This document shows positions 31,901 to 43,077 of a stretch of DNA of 64,000 bases, piece after piece. The notes beneath the pieces were generated by a model. That model was not told the origin of the DNA, searched no databases, and saw nothing but the letters and a program-made list of their open reading frames with translations. This DNA comes from Alkalimarinus coralli. Lineage in GTDB: Bacteria > Pseudomonadota > Gammaproteobacteria > Pseudomonadales > Oleiphilaceae. Both the position numbers and the translations under genes were made by a program. Numbering within the stretch: position 1 is the first letter of the stretch; the number at the start of each line of letters is the position of its first letter. Location: the NCBI RefSeq assembly GCF_023650515.1, contig NZ_CP096016.1:4522501-4586500 (forward strand), in the 5' to 3' direction.

Positions 31901-32509
31901 ATGGAATTAACAATCGCTGGTTCTGGTAAAGGGACTGTGTCTGTATCAGACGCAACTTTTGCTGGAGAGTATAATGAAACTTTAGTTCATCAAGTTGTTA
32001 CTGCCTATTTGGCGGGTGCTCGTCAGGGGACTCGAGGGCAGAAAACTAGATCTGAAGTTCGTGGTGGTGGTAAGAAGCCTTGGCGTCAAAAGGGTACTGG
32101 TCGTGCTCGAGCGGGAACTATTCGTAGTCCTATTTGGCGTTCAGGTGGTGTTACATTTGCTGCAAAGCCACAGGATCATGGTCAGAAAGTCAATAAGAAG
32201 ATGTATCGCGGAGCGCTTCGCTCAATTTACTCTGAATTGGTTCGCCAGGATCGTCTTGTTGTTGTGGAAGAAATGACTGCAGAAACACCTAAGACAAAAG
32301 CTTTTACTGCAAAGATGAAAGACTTGGGTCTTGAGAGTGCTTTGATCATCTCTGAAAACGTAGAAGAAAACTTGTATCTTGCATCTCGCAATATTCCAAG
32401 TGTTGATGTTCGTGACGTTGTTGGAGTTGATCCTGTAAGTCTCGTAGCGTATGACAAAGTTGTAGTGACTGTGTCGGCGCTTAAGAAGATTGAGGAGATG
32501 CTGGGATGA
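31901..32509 (+). CDS. rplD: 50S ribosomal protein L4
   Basis: 202 residues; the conserved extended loop [28 protein letters not shown] reaches the exit tunnel. In E. coli L4 also represses the S10 operon through the leader RNA; here the leader seems too short for that. Its stop overlaps the rplW start (ATGA). Confidence 0.98.
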   Translation: MELTIAGSGKGTVSVSDATFAGEYNETLVHQVVTAYLAGARQGTRGQKTRSEVRGGGKKPWRQKGTGRARAGTIRSPIWRSGGVTFAAKPQDHGQKVNKKMYRGALRSIYSELVRQDRLVVVEEMTAETPKTKAFTAKMKDLGLESALIISENVEENLYLASRNIPSVDVRDVVGVDPVSLVAYDKVVVTVSALKKIEEMLG

Positions 32510-32799
32510 ACGAAGAGCGTATTTATAAAGTATTGCTAGGACCTCTTGTTTCTGAAAAGGCATCTCTAGCAGCTGAGTCTGGTCAAGTTGTTTTTCGAGT
32601 GGCTACTGACTCAACCAAGGCAGAAATCAAAAAAGCGGTCGAGACGCTTTTTGAAGTCAAGGTTGAAGGTGTTCAGGTATCCAATCTTAAAGGCAAGACT
32701 AAGCGCACGGTTCGTGGTCTAGGTAAGCGTAAAGATACTAAAAAAGCTTATGTTAGATTAGCGGAAGGTCAGGATATCGACTTTATGGATGTCGAGTAA
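32506..32799 (+). CDS. rplW: 50S ribosomal protein L23
   Basis: 97 residues, [20 protein letters not shown], located at the tunnel exit where it docks trigger factor and SRP. It starts inside the end of rplD (4-base overlap), implying coupled translation. Confidence 0.97.
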   Translation: MNEERIYKVLLGPLVSEKASLAAESGQVVFRVATDSTKAEIKKAVETLFEVKVEGVQVSNLKGKTKRTVRGLGKRKDTKKAYVRLAEGQDIDFMDVE

Positions 32800-32813
32800 G
32801 TAGGGGTCGTACT

Positions 32814-33641
32814 ATGCCAGTCGTAAAAACTAAACCAACGTCTCCCGGTCGTCGTCATGTAGTTAAGGTTTATCATCCTGACCTACATAAGGGGCGTCCT
32901 TATGCGCCGTTGGTAGAAAAGAAATCGAAGTCTGGTGGCCGTAATAATAACGGTCGCATCACTACTCGTCATATCGGTGGTGGTCATAAGCAGCAATACA
33001 GAATTGTAGACTTTAAGCGGAACAAAGATGGTATCCCATCTGTGGTTGAGCGTATTGAATACGATCCAAACCGTTCTGCGCATATTGCTCTGCTGAAATA
33101 CCTTGATGGTGAGCGACGTTATATTATCGCTCCTAAGGGTGTTAAAGCAGGGGATGAAGTTCGCTCAGGAGAAGATGCCCCTATTAAAGTAGGTAGTACT
33201 TTACCAATGCGAAATATACCTGTGGGTAGTGTTATTCACTGTATAGAGCTTAAACCTGGTAAGGGTGCTCAGATTGCTCGTAGCGCTGGTACTTACGCTC
33301 AATTGGTCGCACGTGAAGGTGCTTATGCAACTTTGCGTTTGCGTTCAGGTGAGATGCGTAAAGTGTTGTCAGAGTGTCGTGCAACCTTGGGTGAAGTGTC
33401 TAACAGTGAGCACAGCTTGCGGCAGTTAGGTAAAGCGGGTGCATCACGTTGGCGCGGTGTAAGGCCAACAGTGCGTGGTGTTGTTATGAACCCAGTTGAC
33501 CATCCACATGGTGGTGGTGAAGGGAGAACCTCTGGCGGACGTCATCCAGTAACACCTTGGGGTGTTCCGACCAAAGGGCATAAAACTCGCAAAAACAAAC
33601 GTACTGATAAGATGATAGTGCGTCGTCGATCGGCCAAGTAA
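32814..33641 (+). CDS. rplB: 50S ribosomal protein L2
   Basis: 275 residues. It has [19 protein letters not shown] and the C-terminal [13 protein letters not shown] loop with the histidine implicated in peptidyl-transferase activity. Length matches the family (about 273). Confidence 0.98.
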   Translation: MPVVKTKPTSPGRRHVVKVYHPDLHKGRPYAPLVEKKSKSGGRNNNGRITTRHIGGGHKQQYRIVDFKRNKDGIPSVVERIEYDPNRSAHIALLKYLDGERRYIIAPKGVKAGDEVRSGEDAPIKVGSTLPMRNIPVGSVIHCIELKPGKGAQIARSAGTYAQLVAREGAYATLRLRSGEMRKVLSECRATLGEVSNSEHSLRQLGKAGASRWRGVRPTVRGVVMNPVDHPHGGGEGRTSGGRHPVTPWGVPTKGHKTRKNKRTDKMIVRRRSAK

Positions 33642-33663
33642 TTAATAGTATGAGGATTACGCT

Positions 33664-33942
33664 GTGTCACGTTCTTTGAAGAAAGGTCCTTTTATAGACC
33701 TGCATTTGTTAAAGAAGGTAGAAACAGCTCTGGAGAAAAAGGACAAGAAACCAATTAAGACTTGGTCTCGTCGTTCAACAATATTTCCAGAGATGATTGG
33801 CTTGACCATCGCTGTACACAATGGGCGTCAACACGTTCCAGTGTTTGTTACAGAAGATATGGTTGGCCATAAATTGGGCGAATTTGCAGCAACCCGCACG
33901 TATCGTGGGCATGCGGCAGATAAAAAAGCCAAAAAACGGTAG
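33664..33942 (+). CDS. rpsS: 30S ribosomal protein S19
   Basis: 92 residues with a GTG start behind [32 protein letters not shown] and [15 protein letters not shown] are diagnostic. It pairs with S13 in the 30S head. Confidence 0.98.
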   Translation: MSRSLKKGPFIDLHLLKKVETALEKKDKKPIKTWSRRSTIFPEMIGLTIAVHNGRQHVPVFVTEDMVGHKLGEFAATRTYRGHAADKKAKKR

Positions 33943-33960
33943 AGCTTAGAGGTAATTGAG

Positions 33961-34293
33961 ATGGAAGTAGCCGCTAAATTAAAGGGTGCTAACCTATCTG
34001 CTCAGAAAGCGCGCTTGGTCGCAGACCAGGTTCGCGGAAAAGCCGTTGAGGACGCCCTGAATATTTTGACGTTCAGCCCTAAAAAAGCTGCACATTTGAT
34101 TAAAAAAGTGCTCGAGTCCGCAATTGCGAATGCTGAGCATAACGACGGTTTAGATGTCGATGATTTGAAAGTCTCTACTATCTTTGTTGATGAAGCGACT
34201 ACGATGAAGCGAATCAGGCCACGTGCTAAGGGTCGAGCTGACCGTATACTGAAACGTACATGCCATATTACGGTCATGGTCGCTGATAACTAG
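33961..34293 (+). CDS. rplV: 50S ribosomal protein L22
   Basis: 110 residues, beginning [21 protein letters not shown]; the beta-hairpin ([15 protein letters not shown]) extends into the exit tunnel, a macrolide-resistance site. GAGGTAATTGAG precedes the start. Confidence 0.98.
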   Translation: MEVAAKLKGANLSAQKARLVADQVRGKAVEDALNILTFSPKKAAHLIKKVLESAIANAEHNDGLDVDDLKVSTIFVDEATTMKRIRPRAKGRADRILKRTCHITVMVADN

Positions 34294-34304
34294 GAGATAC
34301 TAAG

Positions 34305-34997
34305 ATGGGTCAAAAGGTACATCCTACTGGTATCAGACTGGGTATTGTGAAAGACCACAACTCGATCTGGTACGCAGAAAAAGCAGATTATGCTAATAAC
34401 TTGCTGAATGATATTGAGGTGCGAGAGTTTTTGCTTGAGCGTCTTTCAAAAGCGTCAGTAAGCAAAATTGTAATCGAACGTCCTGCGCAAAATGCACGCA
34501 TTACCATTCATACCGCCCGTCCAGGGATTGTTATCGGTAAGAAGGGTGAAGATGTAGACAAGTTGCGTAGACAAATTAGTGAAATGATGGGTGTGCCTGT
34601 GCACATCAACATTGAAGAAATCAGAAAACCTGATCTTGATGCTAAATTGGTGGCTGCGAGTGTAGCAAACCAACTGGAGCGTCGAGTTATGTTCCGCCGT
34701 GCCATGAAGCGTGCAGTTCAAAACGCTATGCGTCAAGGCGCTAAGGGAATCAAAATTCAGGTGGGTGGCCGTTTGGGTGGTGCAGAAATTGCGCGTTCAG
34801 AATGGTATCGTGAAGGCAGGGTTCCTCTGCATACTTTACGAGCTGATATCGATTACGCAACTCACGAAGCATCAACTACCTACGGTATCATTGGTGTGAA
34901 AGTTTGGATCTTCAAAGGCGAAATTTTAGGCGGTATTGAACAGGTACGAGCCGAAAAAGAAGCGCCTAAGAAGAAAGCTTCTAAAGCTTCGAGGTAA
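34305..34997 (+). CDS. rpsC: 30S ribosomal protein S3
   Basis: 230 residues. [20 protein letters not shown], a KH domain with [13 protein letters not shown], and a lysine-rich tail. It lines the mRNA entry channel with S4 and S5. TAGGAGAT lies before the ATG. Confidence 0.98.
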   Translation: MGQKVHPTGIRLGIVKDHNSIWYAEKADYANNLLNDIEVREFLLERLSKASVSKIVIERPAQNARITIHTARPGIVIGKKGEDVDKLRRQISEMMGVPVHINIEEIRKPDLDAKLVAASVANQLERRVMFRRAMKRAVQNAMRQGAKGIKIQVGGRLGGAEIARSEWYREGRVPLHTLRADIDYATHEASTTYGIIGVKVWIFKGEILGGIEQVRAEKEAPKKKASKASR

Positions 34998-35008
34998 GGG
35001 GCCATAAT

Positions 35009-35422
35009 ATGTTGCAACCGAAACGTACCAAATTTCGTAAAATGCAAAAGGGCCGTAACCGCGGCCTGGCCCAACGAGGAAGCAAAGTTAGCTTTGGAGA
35101 GTTTGGCCTAAAGGCGACAGGTAGAGGTCGAATTACTGCGCGTCAGATTGAATCTGCTCGTAGAACGATCTCTCGTCAAGTTAAGCGTACTGGTAAGATC
35201 TGGATTCGTGTTTTTCCAGATAAACCTATTACACAGAAGCCGCTTGAAGTTCGTCAGGGTAAGGGTAAAGGTAATGTAGAATACTGGATTTGCCAGATTC
35301 AACCCGGCCGTATGTTGTTTGAGATTGAAGGTGTTTCTGAAGAGCTTGCTCGTGAAGCATTTACGCTGGCAACAGCCAAATTACCTGTTCCTACAACATT
35401 TGTTTCGAGGACGGTGATGTAA
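35009..35422 (+). CDS. rplP: 50S ribosomal protein L16
   Basis: 137 residues, [19 protein letters not shown]; contains the RMGKGKG-equivalent [13 protein letters not shown]. It organises the A-site tRNA elbow contact. The stop and the rpmC start overlap (TAATG). Confidence 0.98.
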   Translation: MLQPKRTKFRKMQKGRNRGLAQRGSKVSFGEFGLKATGRGRITARQIESARRTISRQVKRTGKIWIRVFPDKPITQKPLEVRQGKGKGNVEYWICQIQPGRMLFEIEGVSEELAREAFTLATAKLPVPTTFVSRTVM

Positions 35423-35613
35423 TGAAAGCGAATGAATTGCGTGAAAAATCAGTTGAAGAGCTGAACACAGAGTTGATGAGCTTGTTGAAAGAGCAGTTTA
35501 ACTTGCGCATGCGTAAGTCTACTGGTCAACTTAATCAAGGTCACCTTCTTCGCAACGTTAGGCGCGACATCGCTCGTGTAAAAACAGTGTTGAATCAAAA
35601 GGCAGGTAACTAA
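35422..35613 (+). CDS. rpmC: 50S ribosomal protein L29
   Basis: 63 residues, two helices ([18 protein letters not shown] ... [11 protein letters not shown]). It is located at the tunnel exit beside L23. It overlaps rplP by one base and is followed one base later by rpsQ. Confidence 0.97.
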   Translation: MKANELREKSVEELNTELMSLLKEQFNLRMRKSTGQLNQGHLLRNVRRDIARVKTVLNQKAGN

Positions 35614-35614
35614 A

Positions 35615-35881
35615 ATGACTGAAGCTGCATCTAATGCTCGCATGCTAAGCGGTAAGGTCGTGAGTGATAAGATGGATAAGTCCATCACTGTCTTGATTGA
35701 GCGACGCGTAAAGCATCCGATATACGGAAAATACGTGAAGCGTTCAACCAAGCTTCATGCTCATGACGAAAACAATGAGTGTAATATCGGCGATACAGTA
35801 ACTATCCAGGAGAGTCGTCCTTTATCTAAGACGAAGTGCTGGAAGTTAGTCGAGATTGTCGAGAGTGCTTCTAAAGTGTAA
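35615..35881 (+). CDS. rpsQ: 30S ribosomal protein S17
   Basis: 88 residues; [25 protein letters not shown] is typical of S17, an early 16S rRNA binder. Last gene of the S10 operon. A 58-base gap precedes rplN. Confidence 0.97.
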   Translation: MTEAASNARMLSGKVVSDKMDKSITVLIERRVKHPIYGKYVKRSTKLHAHDENNECNIGDTVTIQESRPLSKTKCWKLVEIVESASKV

Positions 35882-35939
35882 TTCGCCCTCTTGGGGAGTC
35901 TTGTCTAAAAGGCACATTGGTTAGTTTTGGAGAAAAGTG

Positions 35940-36308
35940 ATGATTCAAACTGAATCGATGCTAGACGTCGCAGATAACAGTGGTGCTCGTCGCGTTATGT
36001 GTATCAAGGTACTGGGTGGTTCACATAGACGCTACGCTCGAATTGGCGACGTAATAAAAGTTACCGTAAAGGAAGCAATTCCTCGCGGTAAAGTTAAAAA
36101 AGGTCAGGTCCTAAATGCTGTCGTAGTACGTACTCGCAAAGGCGTTCGTCGTCCAGACGGATCATTGATTCGTTTCGATGGTAACGCTGCAGTATTGCTT
36201 AATCAGCAGGATGCACCTATTGGTACTCGTATTTTTGGCCCTGTGACTCGAGAGTTGCGTGGTGAGAAGTACATGAAGATTGTTTCTTTAGCACCTGAAG
36301 TGCTTTAA
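35940..36308 (+). CDS. rplN: 50S ribosomal protein L14
   Basis: 122 residues from the ATG at 35940 ([21 protein letters not shown]), preferred over an adjacent GTG at 35937 because family members are 122 residues and TTGGAGAAAAGTG provides the ribosome site. First gene of the spc operon. Confidence 0.98.
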   Translation: MIQTESMLDVADNSGARRVMCIKVLGGSHRRYARIGDVIKVTVKEAIPRGKVKKGQVLNAVVVRTRKGVRRPDGSLIRFDGNAAVLLNQQDAPIGTRIFGPVTRELRGEKYMKIVSLAPEVL

Positions 36309-36324
36309 GAATGAGAGGCCGGTT

Positions 36325-36642
36325 ATGAAAAAGATCAAATGTGACGATGAAGTGATCGTCATAGCGGGCAAGGACAAAGGCAAGCGCGGCAAAATTGTCC
36401 GCGTTCTGCAAGATGGTCGTGTCGTTGTATCAGGTATAAACATGATAAAGCGAAGCACCAAGCCAAATCCTATGTTGGGCACTCCAGGCGGTATCGTCGA
36501 GAAGGAAGCACCAATACAAGCTTCAAATGTAGCTATATTTAACTCAGCTACAAACAAGGCGGATAGGGTTGGCTTTAAAGTCTTGGAAGATGGCGCTAAA
36601 GTCCGTGTCTATAAGTCGAATAACGAGGTTATCGGCAGCTAA
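36325..36642 (+). CDS. rplX: 50S ribosomal protein L24
   Basis: 105 residues with an N-terminal KOW motif ([21 protein letters not shown]). It initiates 50S assembly near the 5' end of 23S rRNA. GAGAGG precedes the start. Confidence 0.97.
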   Translation: MKKIKCDDEVIVIAGKDKGKRGKIVRVLQDGRVVVSGINMIKRSTKPNPMLGTPGGIVEKEAPIQASNVAIFNSATNKADRVGFKVLEDGAKVRVYKSNNEVIGS

Positions 36643-36660
36643 CGCTTGCAGGTGGTTATT

Positions 36661-37200
36661 ATGCCTAGAATGAAAGAAGTGTATCAAAAATCGGTGATGC
36701 CTGCTCTGCAAAGTGAGTTCGCTTACAAAAGCGTTATGCAGGTACCGAAGATAGAAAAAATCACACTCAATATGGGTGTTGGTGAAGCTTTAGGTGATAA
36801 AAAGCAGATCGATAACGCTGTGGCGGATATGGAAAAGCTTGCGGGTCAAAAGCCTGTAATCACAAAGGCGAAAAAGTCCGTAGCAGGCTTTAAAATTCGT
36901 GAAGGCTACCCAATTGGTTGTAAGGTAACTCTTCGCGGCGATCGTATGTGGGAATTTTTCGAGAGATTAGTTGATGTTGCTATTCCTCGAGTTAGGGATT
37001 TCCGAGGCTTAAATCCTAAGTCGTTCGATGGTCGTGGAAACTACAGCATGGGTGTTCGAGAGCAGATCATTTTCCCTGAAATCGATTACGATAAAGTGGA
37101 TAAGATTAGAGGTCTCGATATCACGATTACTACTTCAGCTAAGACGGATGAAGAAGGCCGTTCATTGCTGAAAGCCTTTAATTTCCCCTTTAAGAAATAA
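36661..37200 (+). CDS. rplE: 50S ribosomal protein L5
   Basis: 179 residues from the ATG at 36661, identical in length to E. coli L5. SYTRLN-independent core motifs include [27 protein letters not shown] and [17 protein letters not shown]. It binds 5S rRNA and contacts P-site tRNA. GCAGGTGG lies upstream. Confidence 0.98.
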   Translation: MPRMKEVYQKSVMPALQSEFAYKSVMQVPKIEKITLNMGVGEALGDKKQIDNAVADMEKLAGQKPVITKAKKSVAGFKIREGYPIGCKVTLRGDRMWEFFERLVDVAIPRVRDFRGLNPKSFDGRGNYSMGVREQIIFPEIDYDKVDKIRGLDITITTSAKTDEEGRSLLKAFNFPFKK

Positions 37201-37211
37201 GGTAAGGAATC

Positions 37212-37517
37212 ATGGCAAAAATATCGATGAAAATGCGTGAACTAAAGCGCGAGAAAACTGTAGCAAAGTTTGCTGAAAAGCGTGCCGAGCTAAAGGCGAT
37301 TATTGCAAATCCTAATACGTCTGATGACGATCGTTGGGATGCGCAAGTTAAATTGCAAAAACTACCACGTAATGCAAGCCCTTGTAGACTTCGTAACCGT
37401 TGTCAGGTTACTGGTCGTCCACATGGTGTATATCGTAAGTTTAAGTTGTCTCGCATAAAGTTACGCGAATACGGTATGAACGGTGATGTCCCTGGCTTGA
37501 AGAAAGCTAGCTGGTAA
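37212..37517 (+). CDS. rpsN: 30S ribosomal protein S14
   Basis: 101 residues, the long zinc-independent form (no CxxC pairs around the [16 protein letters not shown] core). It completes the 30S head with S3 and S10. TAAGGTAAGG precedes the ATG. Confidence 0.97.
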   Translation: MAKISMKMRELKREKTVAKFAEKRAELKAIIANPNTSDDDRWDAQVKLQKLPRNASPCRLRNRCQVTGRPHGVYRKFKLSRIKLREYGMNGDVPGLKKASW

Positions 37518-37613
37518 TTCACTGTTGGTAAGCGGTTTTCTGAGAGCGGCAGCTAGTGTATAGTGTCGCTCTCTTTCCGCTGCACAACTAAAAAGAGCAG
37601 GAGTCTCATACAA

Positions 37614-38006
37614 ATGAGTATGCAAGATACACTTGCGGATATGTTTACGCGTATTCGTAATGGACAGTTGGCTGAAAAGGCCTCTGTCTCTATGCCTTCA
37701 TCAAAAATGAAGGTGTCTTTAGCCGAAGTGCTTAAGAAAGAAGGTTTTATAGAAGATTTTGGTGTTGATGCTGAGGCTAAGCCTACATTAACTATAGAGC
37801 TAAAATATTTCGATGGAAAGCCGGTTATTGAGGCGATCAAACGCGTCAGTCGTCCGGGTCTGCGTCAGTATAAGAGCGTGGATGAGTTACCGAAGGTCTC
37901 TGGTGGTTTAGGTGTTGCGATTATTTCAACATCAAAAGGCGTTATGACTGATAGCGCTGCTCGAGAGGCAGGTATCGGTGGTGAAGTCATCTGTACCGTA
38001 TTCTAG
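37614..38006 (+). CDS. rpsH: 30S ribosomal protein S8
   Basis: 130 residues from [18 protein letters not shown]; the start at 37614 follows GCAGGAGTCTC and gives the family length. In E. coli S8 represses the spc operon by binding the rplE mRNA region. Confidence 0.98.
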   Translation: MSMQDTLADMFTRIRNGQLAEKASVSMPSSKMKVSLAEVLKKEGFIEDFGVDAEAKPTLTIELKYFDGKPVIEAIKRVSRPGLRQYKSVDELPKVSGGLGVAIISTSKGVMTDSAAREAGIGGEVICTVF

Positions 38007-38015
38007 GAGGTAGTC

Positions 38016-38549
38016 ATGTCAAGAGTTGCTAATTCTCCTGTCGAACTGCCATCTGGAACTCAGGTGAAGTTGGACGGGCAAGAAATCGAAGTAAAAGGTA
38101 GTAAAGGTGCACTCTCTTTAAATGTGCATTCAGCAGTTGAAGTTAAGCAAGAAGAGAATGTTATAACGTTTGCTGCGCGCGATGGAGCCAAAGCGTCTCG
38201 TGCACAGGCAGGTACTGCACGCGCTCTAGTCAACAACATGGTTGTTGGTGTTAGCCAAGGATTTGAGAAAAAACTGCAACTAATCGGTGTTGGTTACAGG
38301 GCTCAGGTTCAAGGCAAAAAGATAAACCTTACGTTAGGTTTCTCTCACCCTGTTGAGTATGAGCTTCCAGAGGGTATTTCTGCAGAAATGCCAACGCAGA
38401 CTGAAATCGTACTTAAGGGTATCGATAAGCAGAAGATTGGCCAGGTTGCAGCAGAAATTCGAGCCTTCCGTCCGCCAGAGCCTTACAAAGGTAAAGGTGT
38501 TCGTTATTCGGACGAGAATGTAAGGCGTAAAGAGGCTAAGAAGAAGTAG
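38016..38549 (+). CDS. rplF: 50S ribosomal protein L6
   Basis: 177 residues with two similar domains; [17 protein letters not shown] and the C-terminal [13 protein letters not shown] are diagnostic. Sits near the sarcin-ricin loop. TAGGAGGTAGTC before the ATG is a strong ribosome site. Confidence 0.98.
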   Translation: MSRVANSPVELPSGTQVKLDGQEIEVKGSKGALSLNVHSAVEVKQEENVITFAARDGAKASRAQAGTARALVNNMVVGVSQGFEKKLQLIGVGYRAQVQGKKINLTLGFSHPVEYELPEGISAEMPTQTEIVLKGIDKQKIGQVAAEIRAFRPPEPYKGKGVRYSDENVRRKEAKKK

Positions 38550-38557
38550 GTAACACT

Positions 38558-38908
38558 ATGAGCGCAAAGAAAGAATCAAGAGAACGTAGAGCGCGCAGTA
38601 CGCGTTTTAAAATCAGGGAGTTGGGTGCAACCCGTTTATCGGTACATCGCACTCCTCAGCATATGTACGCTCAGGTACTTTCTGCTGATGGCAGTAAGGT
38701 ACTAGCTTCAGCTTCAACAGTTGAGAAAGAGCTTAAAGATGGTTCAACTGGAAATGTTGAAGCCGCAGGAAAAGTCGGAAAGCTAATCGCTGAGCGCGCT
38801 AAAGCCGCAGGTGTTACACAGGTAGCTTTTGATCGTTCGGGTTATAAATACCACGGTCGCGTTAAGGCGTTAGCCGATGCGGCGCGTGAAAGCGGACTGG
38901 AATTCTAA
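38558..38908 (+). CDS. rplR: 50S ribosomal protein L18
   Basis: 116 residues, basic N terminus then [18 protein letters not shown] and [20 protein letters not shown]. Binds 5S rRNA in the central protuberance with L5. Confidence 0.98.
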   Translation: MSAKKESRERRARSTRFKIRELGATRLSVHRTPQHMYAQVLSADGSKVLASASTVEKELKDGSTGNVEAAGKVGKLIAERAKAAGVTQVAFDRSGYKYHGRVKALADAARESGLEF

Positions 38909-38920
38909 GGGGTGTCAGCA

Positions 38921-39421
38921 ATGAGTGTTAATGAACAAAAGGCGCCTGAACTTCAGGAAAAGCTGGTACAGGTTAACCGCGTAGCTAAAGTTGTTAAGGG
39001 TGGTCGAATTTTTGGCTTCACAGCTTTAACAGTGGTTGGTGATGGAAACGGTCGAGTTGGCTTTGGCCGCGGTAAGGCAAGAGAAGTTCCAGTTGCTATT
39101 CAAAAAGCTATGGATGCCGCACGTAAAAACATGGTCGACGTTGCCCTAAACGGAACTACGCTTCAGTACCCAATTAAAGCACGTCACGGAGCATCTAAGG
39201 TATACATGCAGCCAGCATCTGAAGGTACTGGTGTTATCGCCGGTGGCGCAATGCGTGCAGTATTGGAAGTTGCTGGTGTTCAGAACGTATTGGCTAAATG
39301 TTACGGTTCAACTAACCCGGTAAACGTTGTTCGCGCTACTGTAAATGGTTTGAAGGCGATGCAGTCTCCAGAATCTATTGCTGCTAAGCGCGGGAAATCA
39401 GTAGAAGATATTGTAGGATAA
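38921..39421 (+). CDS. rpsE: 30S ribosomal protein S5
   Basis: 166 residues from the ATG at 38921 (family about 166; a GTG three codons earlier is less likely). Contains [21 protein letters not shown] and the [16 protein letters not shown] loop tied to spectinomycin response and fidelity. Confidence 0.97.
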   Translation: MSVNEQKAPELQEKLVQVNRVAKVVKGGRIFGFTALTVVGDGNGRVGFGRGKAREVPVAIQKAMDAARKNMVDVALNGTTLQYPIKARHGASKVYMQPASEGTGVIAGGAMRAVLEVAGVQNVLAKCYGSTNPVNVVRATVNGLKAMQSPESIAAKRGKSVEDIVG

Positions 39422-39425
39422 GACC

Positions 39426-39614
39426 ATGGCTAAGGCTAAGACAATCAAAGTTACATTAACTCGTAGCACGATTGGCCGACTACCAAAGCATCAGGCATGT
39501 GTAGCAGGTCTTGGACTACGTCGTATTGGTCATACTGTAGAAGTTGAGGATACTCCTTCAGTTCGCGGAATGATCAATAAAGTAAATTATATGGTTAAGG
39601 TCGAGGGAGAATAA
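39426..39614 (+). CDS. rpmD: 50S ribosomal protein L30
   Basis: 62 residues, [19 protein letters not shown] and [14 protein letters not shown]; normal L30. Tightly packed between rpsE and rplO. Confidence 0.97.
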   Translation: MAKAKTIKVTLTRSTIGRLPKHQACVAGLGLRRIGHTVEVEDTPSVRGMINKVNYMVKVEGE

Positions 39615-39615
39615 G

Positions 39616-40050
39616 ATGCGTCTTAATTCATTAAGTTCTGCTCCCGGTACAAAGAAAGCAGCCAAGCGTGTTGGTCGCGGTATTGGTAGTGGTTTGGGCA
39701 AAACCTGTGGTCGTGGTCACAAGGGTCTAAAATCTAGATCTGGTGGTACCGTGCCAGCTGGTTTCGAGGGTGGTCAACAGCCATTGCAGAGACGTTTGCC
39801 AAAGTTTGGTTTTACGTCAAGAAAATCAGCATTTGCTGCTGAAATTCGTTTGAGTGAGCTTGCTACTTTAGATGTCGATGTTATCGATCTGGATGCATTA
39901 AAAAATGCAAACCTCGTTAGAAGAGATACCAAGACAGCGAAAGTATTCTTATCTGGAGAGTTAACTAAAGCAGTTACTATTCAAGGTTTGGGTGTTACCA
40001 AAGGTGCACGCGAAGCGATTACTGCTGCAGGCGGAAAAGTCGAGGACTAA
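39616..40050 (+). CDS. rplO: 50S ribosomal protein L15
   Basis: 144 residues with the glycine/arginine-rich N terminus ([21 protein letters not shown]) and the [15 protein letters not shown] segment. Late-assembly protein of the 50S subunit. Its stop is immediately followed by the secY start. Confidence 0.98.
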   Translation: MRLNSLSSAPGTKKAAKRVGRGIGSGLGKTCGRGHKGLKSRSGGTVPAGFEGGQQPLQRRLPKFGFTSRKSAFAAEIRLSELATLDVDVIDLDALKNANLVRRDTKTAKVFLSGELTKAVTIQGLGVTKGAREAITAAGGKVED

Positions 40051-41361
40051 ATGGCTAAGACAGGATCACTACCGGCCGGTGCGGCTAGCGGCTTTGCAGA
40101 ATTAAAATCCAGGTTGTGGTTTGTGTTCGTCGCGATAGTTATCTATCGCGTCGGTGCTCACATTCCCGTACCTGGAATTAATCCCGATAGATTGGCAGCG
40201 CTATTTGAACAAAATCAAGGAACTATTTTGAGCTTGTTCAACATGTTTTCTGGTGGCGCTCTTGAGAGAATGAGTATTTTTGCTCTTGGGATCATGCCAT
40301 ATATTTCTGCGTCTATCATCATGCAGCTTATGACGGTGGTGAGTCCTCAGCTTGAACAGCTCAAAAAAGAAGGTGAATCTGGCCGTCGTAAGATAAGCCA
40401 GTACACCCGCTATGCTACCGTAGTGCTTGCAACGGTTCAGGCGATGGGTATGTCGGTAGGGTTAGCCTCTCAAGGGGTGACCTTTACAGATACCTTTAGC
40501 TTTTACTTTGTTGCTGTAGCGACATTTGTAAGCGGCGCGATCTTTTTGATGTGGCTTGGTGAGCAAATTACTGAGAGAGGGATTGGAAACGGTATCTCCT
40601 TGTTGATTTTCGCCGGAATCGTGGCCGGTTTACCAGGTGCATTTGGTCAGTCGTTCGAGCAAGCCAGGCAGGGTGAGATTAATATTCTCGCGCTGTTGTT
40701 AATTGGTTTTTTTGCTATAGCTATTGTTGCGTTTGTAGTATTTATGGAGCGCGGCCAGCGCCGCATCACTGTAAATTACGCAAAACGTCAGCAAGGCCGA
40801 AAAGTATATGCGCAGCAATCAAGTCACCTTCCACTTAAGGTGAATATGGCTGGTGTTATTCCCCCCATATTTGCTTCTAGTATTCTGTTGTTCCCCGCAT
40901 CTTTGGGGCAATGGTTTGGTAAAGGTGAAGGGATGGAGTGGTTGTCTGATTTTTCTCAGGCGTTAGCCCCCAGCCAGCCGCTATATATTTTACTGTTCGC
41001 TATAGCTGTGGTATTTTTCTGCTTCTTTTATACGGCGTTAATGTATAACCCGAAAGAAGTCGCTGAAAACCTTAAGAAATCGGGAGCGTTTGTTCCTGGT
41101 ATTCGACCAGGCGAGCAAACTGCTCGTTATATAGATAGTGTCCTGACTCGTTTAACGTTGTTTGGTGCACTTTATATAACAGCGGTTGCTCTCCTTCCGC
41201 AATTTCTAGTCGTGGCTTGGAATGTCCCGTTTTATTTCGGGGGTACCTCGTTGCTGATTGTAGTTGTGGTCGTGATGGACTTTATGGCTCAAGTTCAGTC
41301 TCATCTGATGTCTCACCAGTATGAGTCCCTCATGAAAAAATCTAACCTTAAAAAGGTGTAG
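40051..41361 (+). CDS. secY: preprotein translocase subunit SecY
   Basis: 436 residues with ten predicted membrane helices. Opening motif [16 protein letters not shown]; the cytoplasmic loop with [38 protein letters not shown] (central arginine-rich region that meets SecA and the ribosome) spans about 233-270. Directly abuts rplO, so translation is probably coupled. Forms SecYEG with SecE. Confidence 0.98.
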   Translation: MAKTGSLPAGAASGFAELKSRLWFVFVAIVIYRVGAHIPVPGINPDRLAALFEQNQGTILSLFNMFSGGALERMSIFALGIMPYISASIIMQLMTVVSPQLEQLKKEGESGRRKISQYTRYATVVLATVQAMGMSVGLASQGVTFTDTFSFYFVAVATFVSGAIFLMWLGEQITERGIGNGISLLIFAGIVAGLPGAFGQSFEQARQGEINILALLLIGFFAIAIVAFVVFMERGQRRITVNYAKRQQGRKVYAQQSSHLPLKVNMAGVIPPIFASSILLFPASLGQWFGKGEGMEWLSDFSQALAPSQPLYILLFAIAVVFFCFFYTALMYNPKEVAENLKKSGAFVPGIRPGEQTARYIDSVLTRLTLFGALYITAVALLPQFLVVAWNVPFYFGGTSLLIVVVVVMDFMAQVQSHLMSHQYESLMKKSNLKKV

Positions 41362-41408
41362 TTGAGGTAGAGAGCCTCAAATAGTGCAGCTCAAATTGGA
41401 GTCGTATC

Positions 41409-41522
41409 ATGAAAGTGCGCGCATCGGTAAAGAAAATTTGCCGTAACTGTAAAATAATCCGTCGCAATGGCGCAGTAAGAGTCATTTGCACAGAACCACG
41501 TCATAAGCAGCGTCAAGGCTAA
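41409..41522 (+). CDS. rpmJ: 50S ribosomal protein L36
   Basis: 37 residues: [19 protein letters not shown] followed by [18 protein letters not shown]. It keeps the zinc ligands C11, C14, C27 and H32, so this is the zinc-binding form. It ends the spc operon and is followed by a terminator-like hairpin. Confidence 0.96.
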   Translation: MKVRASVKKICRNCKIIRRNGAVRVICTEPRHKQRQG

Positions 41523-41550
41523 AACCCTTTTTGCTAAAAAAGTGTGAATA

Positions 41551-41590
41551 AATAACGCTTGATTTATTATTGATCAAGCGTTATTATTTT
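41551..41590 (+). terminator. hairpin between rpmJ and rpsM
   Basis: A perfect 13-bp stem AATAACGCTTGAT/ATCAAGCGTTATT with a 9-base loop, followed by ATTTTG and, slightly later, a TTTTTT run. Terminator-like; it would separate the spc operon from the alpha operon or reduce read-through. Confidence 0.65.
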
Positions 41591-41646
41591 GCGCCTTTTT
41601 TATGATGTTCCCTTAATAGCAATGCGTTAAACGCGGAGTAAGATAG

Positions 41647-42003
41647 ATGGCTCGTATAGCCGGTGTCAATATACCCGACAATAAACACGCTGTTATCTCC
41701 CTGACCTATATATATGGTGTTGGTAGAACTACAGCAAACAAGCTTTGCGACGCTACTGGCGTTAAAACGACTGCCAAGGTTAAAGATTTAACCGAAGAGC
41801 AGTTGGATGCAATACGTAATGAACTCACCAGCATGACTGTTGAGGGTGATTTGCGTCGTGAAGTACAAATGAACATTAAGCGTTTGAAGGATCTTGGTTG
41901 CTACCGTGGTCTGCGTCACCGTCACAGCTTGCCTGTGCGCGGTCAGCGTAGTAAGACCAATGCTAGAACCCGTAAAGGCCCTCGCAAACCGATTCGTAAA
42001 TAA
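41647..42003 (+). CDS. rpsM: 30S ribosomal protein S13
   Basis: 118 residues; [25 protein letters not shown] and the basic [17 protein letters not shown] tail that contacts P-site tRNA. First gene of the alpha operon. The 5' leader may hold the S4 control site known in E. coli. Confidence 0.98.
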   Translation: MARIAGVNIPDNKHAVISLTYIYGVGRTTANKLCDATGVKTTAKVKDLTEEQLDAIRNELTSMTVEGDLRREVQMNIKRLKDLGCYRGLRHRHSLPVRGQRSKTNARTRKGPRKPIRK

Positions 42004-42015
42004 TAGGATACAGGA

Positions 42016-42405
42016 ATGGCTAAGCCAGGTACACGTACCCGTAAGAAGGTGAAAAAGACTGTTGTTGATGGAATGGCGCACATTCACGCCTCATTCAATA
42101 ACACGATCGTGACCATTACAGACCGTCAAGGCAATGCATTGTCTTGGGCTACCGCAGGTGGTTCAGGTTTCCGTGGTTCACGTAAGAGTACACCTTTTGC
42201 TGCGCAGGTAGCAGCTGAAAGAGCCGGTAAAGCGGCTGCTGAATACGGCCTAAAAAACCTAGATGTTATGGTTAAAGGTCCTGGGCCAGGACGTGAGTCC
42301 GCTGTTCGGGCACTCAACTCTTGCGGATATAAGATCACTAGTATTATTGATGTGACTCCTATTCCACACAATGGGTGCCGCCCGCCTAAAAAGCGTCGCG
42401 TATAA
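42016..42405 (+). CDS. rpsK: 30S ribosomal protein S11
   Basis: 129 residues. [20 protein letters not shown] and the C-terminal [18 protein letters not shown] are diagnostic. Forms the platform with S7 at the E site. Confidence 0.98.
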   Translation: MAKPGTRTRKKVKKTVVDGMAHIHASFNNTIVTITDRQGNALSWATAGGSGFRGSRKSTPFAAQVAAERAGKAAAEYGLKNLDVMVKGPGPGRESAVRALNSCGYKITSIIDVTPIPHNGCRPPKKRRV

Positions 42406-42420
42406 TCAAGGAGACAGTAA

Positions 42421-43041
42421 ATGGCACGTTATATTGGTCCAAAATGTAAACTGTCTCGTCGTGAAGGGACAGATTTATTTTTGAAGAGTGGCGCTCGTGC
42501 GCTTGATTCAAAATGTAATGTTGAAACCCCTCCAGGACAACACGGCGCGCGCAGAGCACGTTTGTCGGAATACGGTTTACAGTTAAGAGAAAAACAGAAA
42601 GTTCGTCGTACATATGGCGTTCTGGAAAAACAGTTTCGTGGTTACTATAAAGAAGCTGCTCGCCGTAAAGGTGCAGCGGGTGAAAACCTTCTTCAAATCT
42701 TGGAGCGGCGTCTTGATAACGTAGTGTACCGTATGGGATTCGGTTCAACTCGTGCTGAAGCGCGTCAGTTGGTATCTCATAAGAGTATTCTTGTAAATGA
42801 TAAGGTGGTTAACATTGCCTCTTATCAAGTAGCTGCAGGTGACGTTGTAAGTGTGCGTGAAAAAGCGAAAAACCAGCTGCGTATAAAGAATGCAGTTGAG
42901 TTGGCAGCAAACCGTGCACCGGTTGAGTGGGTAGAAGTTGATTCGAGCAAATTGGTCGGTACGTTCAAGTCCGCGCCAGAGCGTTCGGACTTGTCCGCTG
43001 AAATCAACGAAAACTTGATCGTGGAACTTTACTCCAAGTAA
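42421..43041 (+). CDS. rpsD: 30S ribosomal protein S4
   Basis: 206 residues, the length of E. coli S4. [20 protein letters not shown], an S4 RNA-binding domain ([21 protein letters not shown]). Primary 16S binder and, in E. coli, translational repressor of the alpha operon. AAGGAGAC precedes the start. Confidence 0.98.
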   Translation: MARYIGPKCKLSRREGTDLFLKSGARALDSKCNVETPPGQHGARRARLSEYGLQLREKQKVRRTYGVLEKQFRGYYKEAARRKGAAGENLLQILERRLDNVVYRMGFGSTRAEARQLVSHKSILVNDKVVNIASYQVAAGDVVSVREKAKNQLRIKNAVELAANRAPVEWVEVDSSKLVGTFKSAPERSDLSAEINENLIVELYSK

Positions 43042-43077
43042 GGTTTAAGCAGAACAATAGAGCGAATAGGGCCGTTT

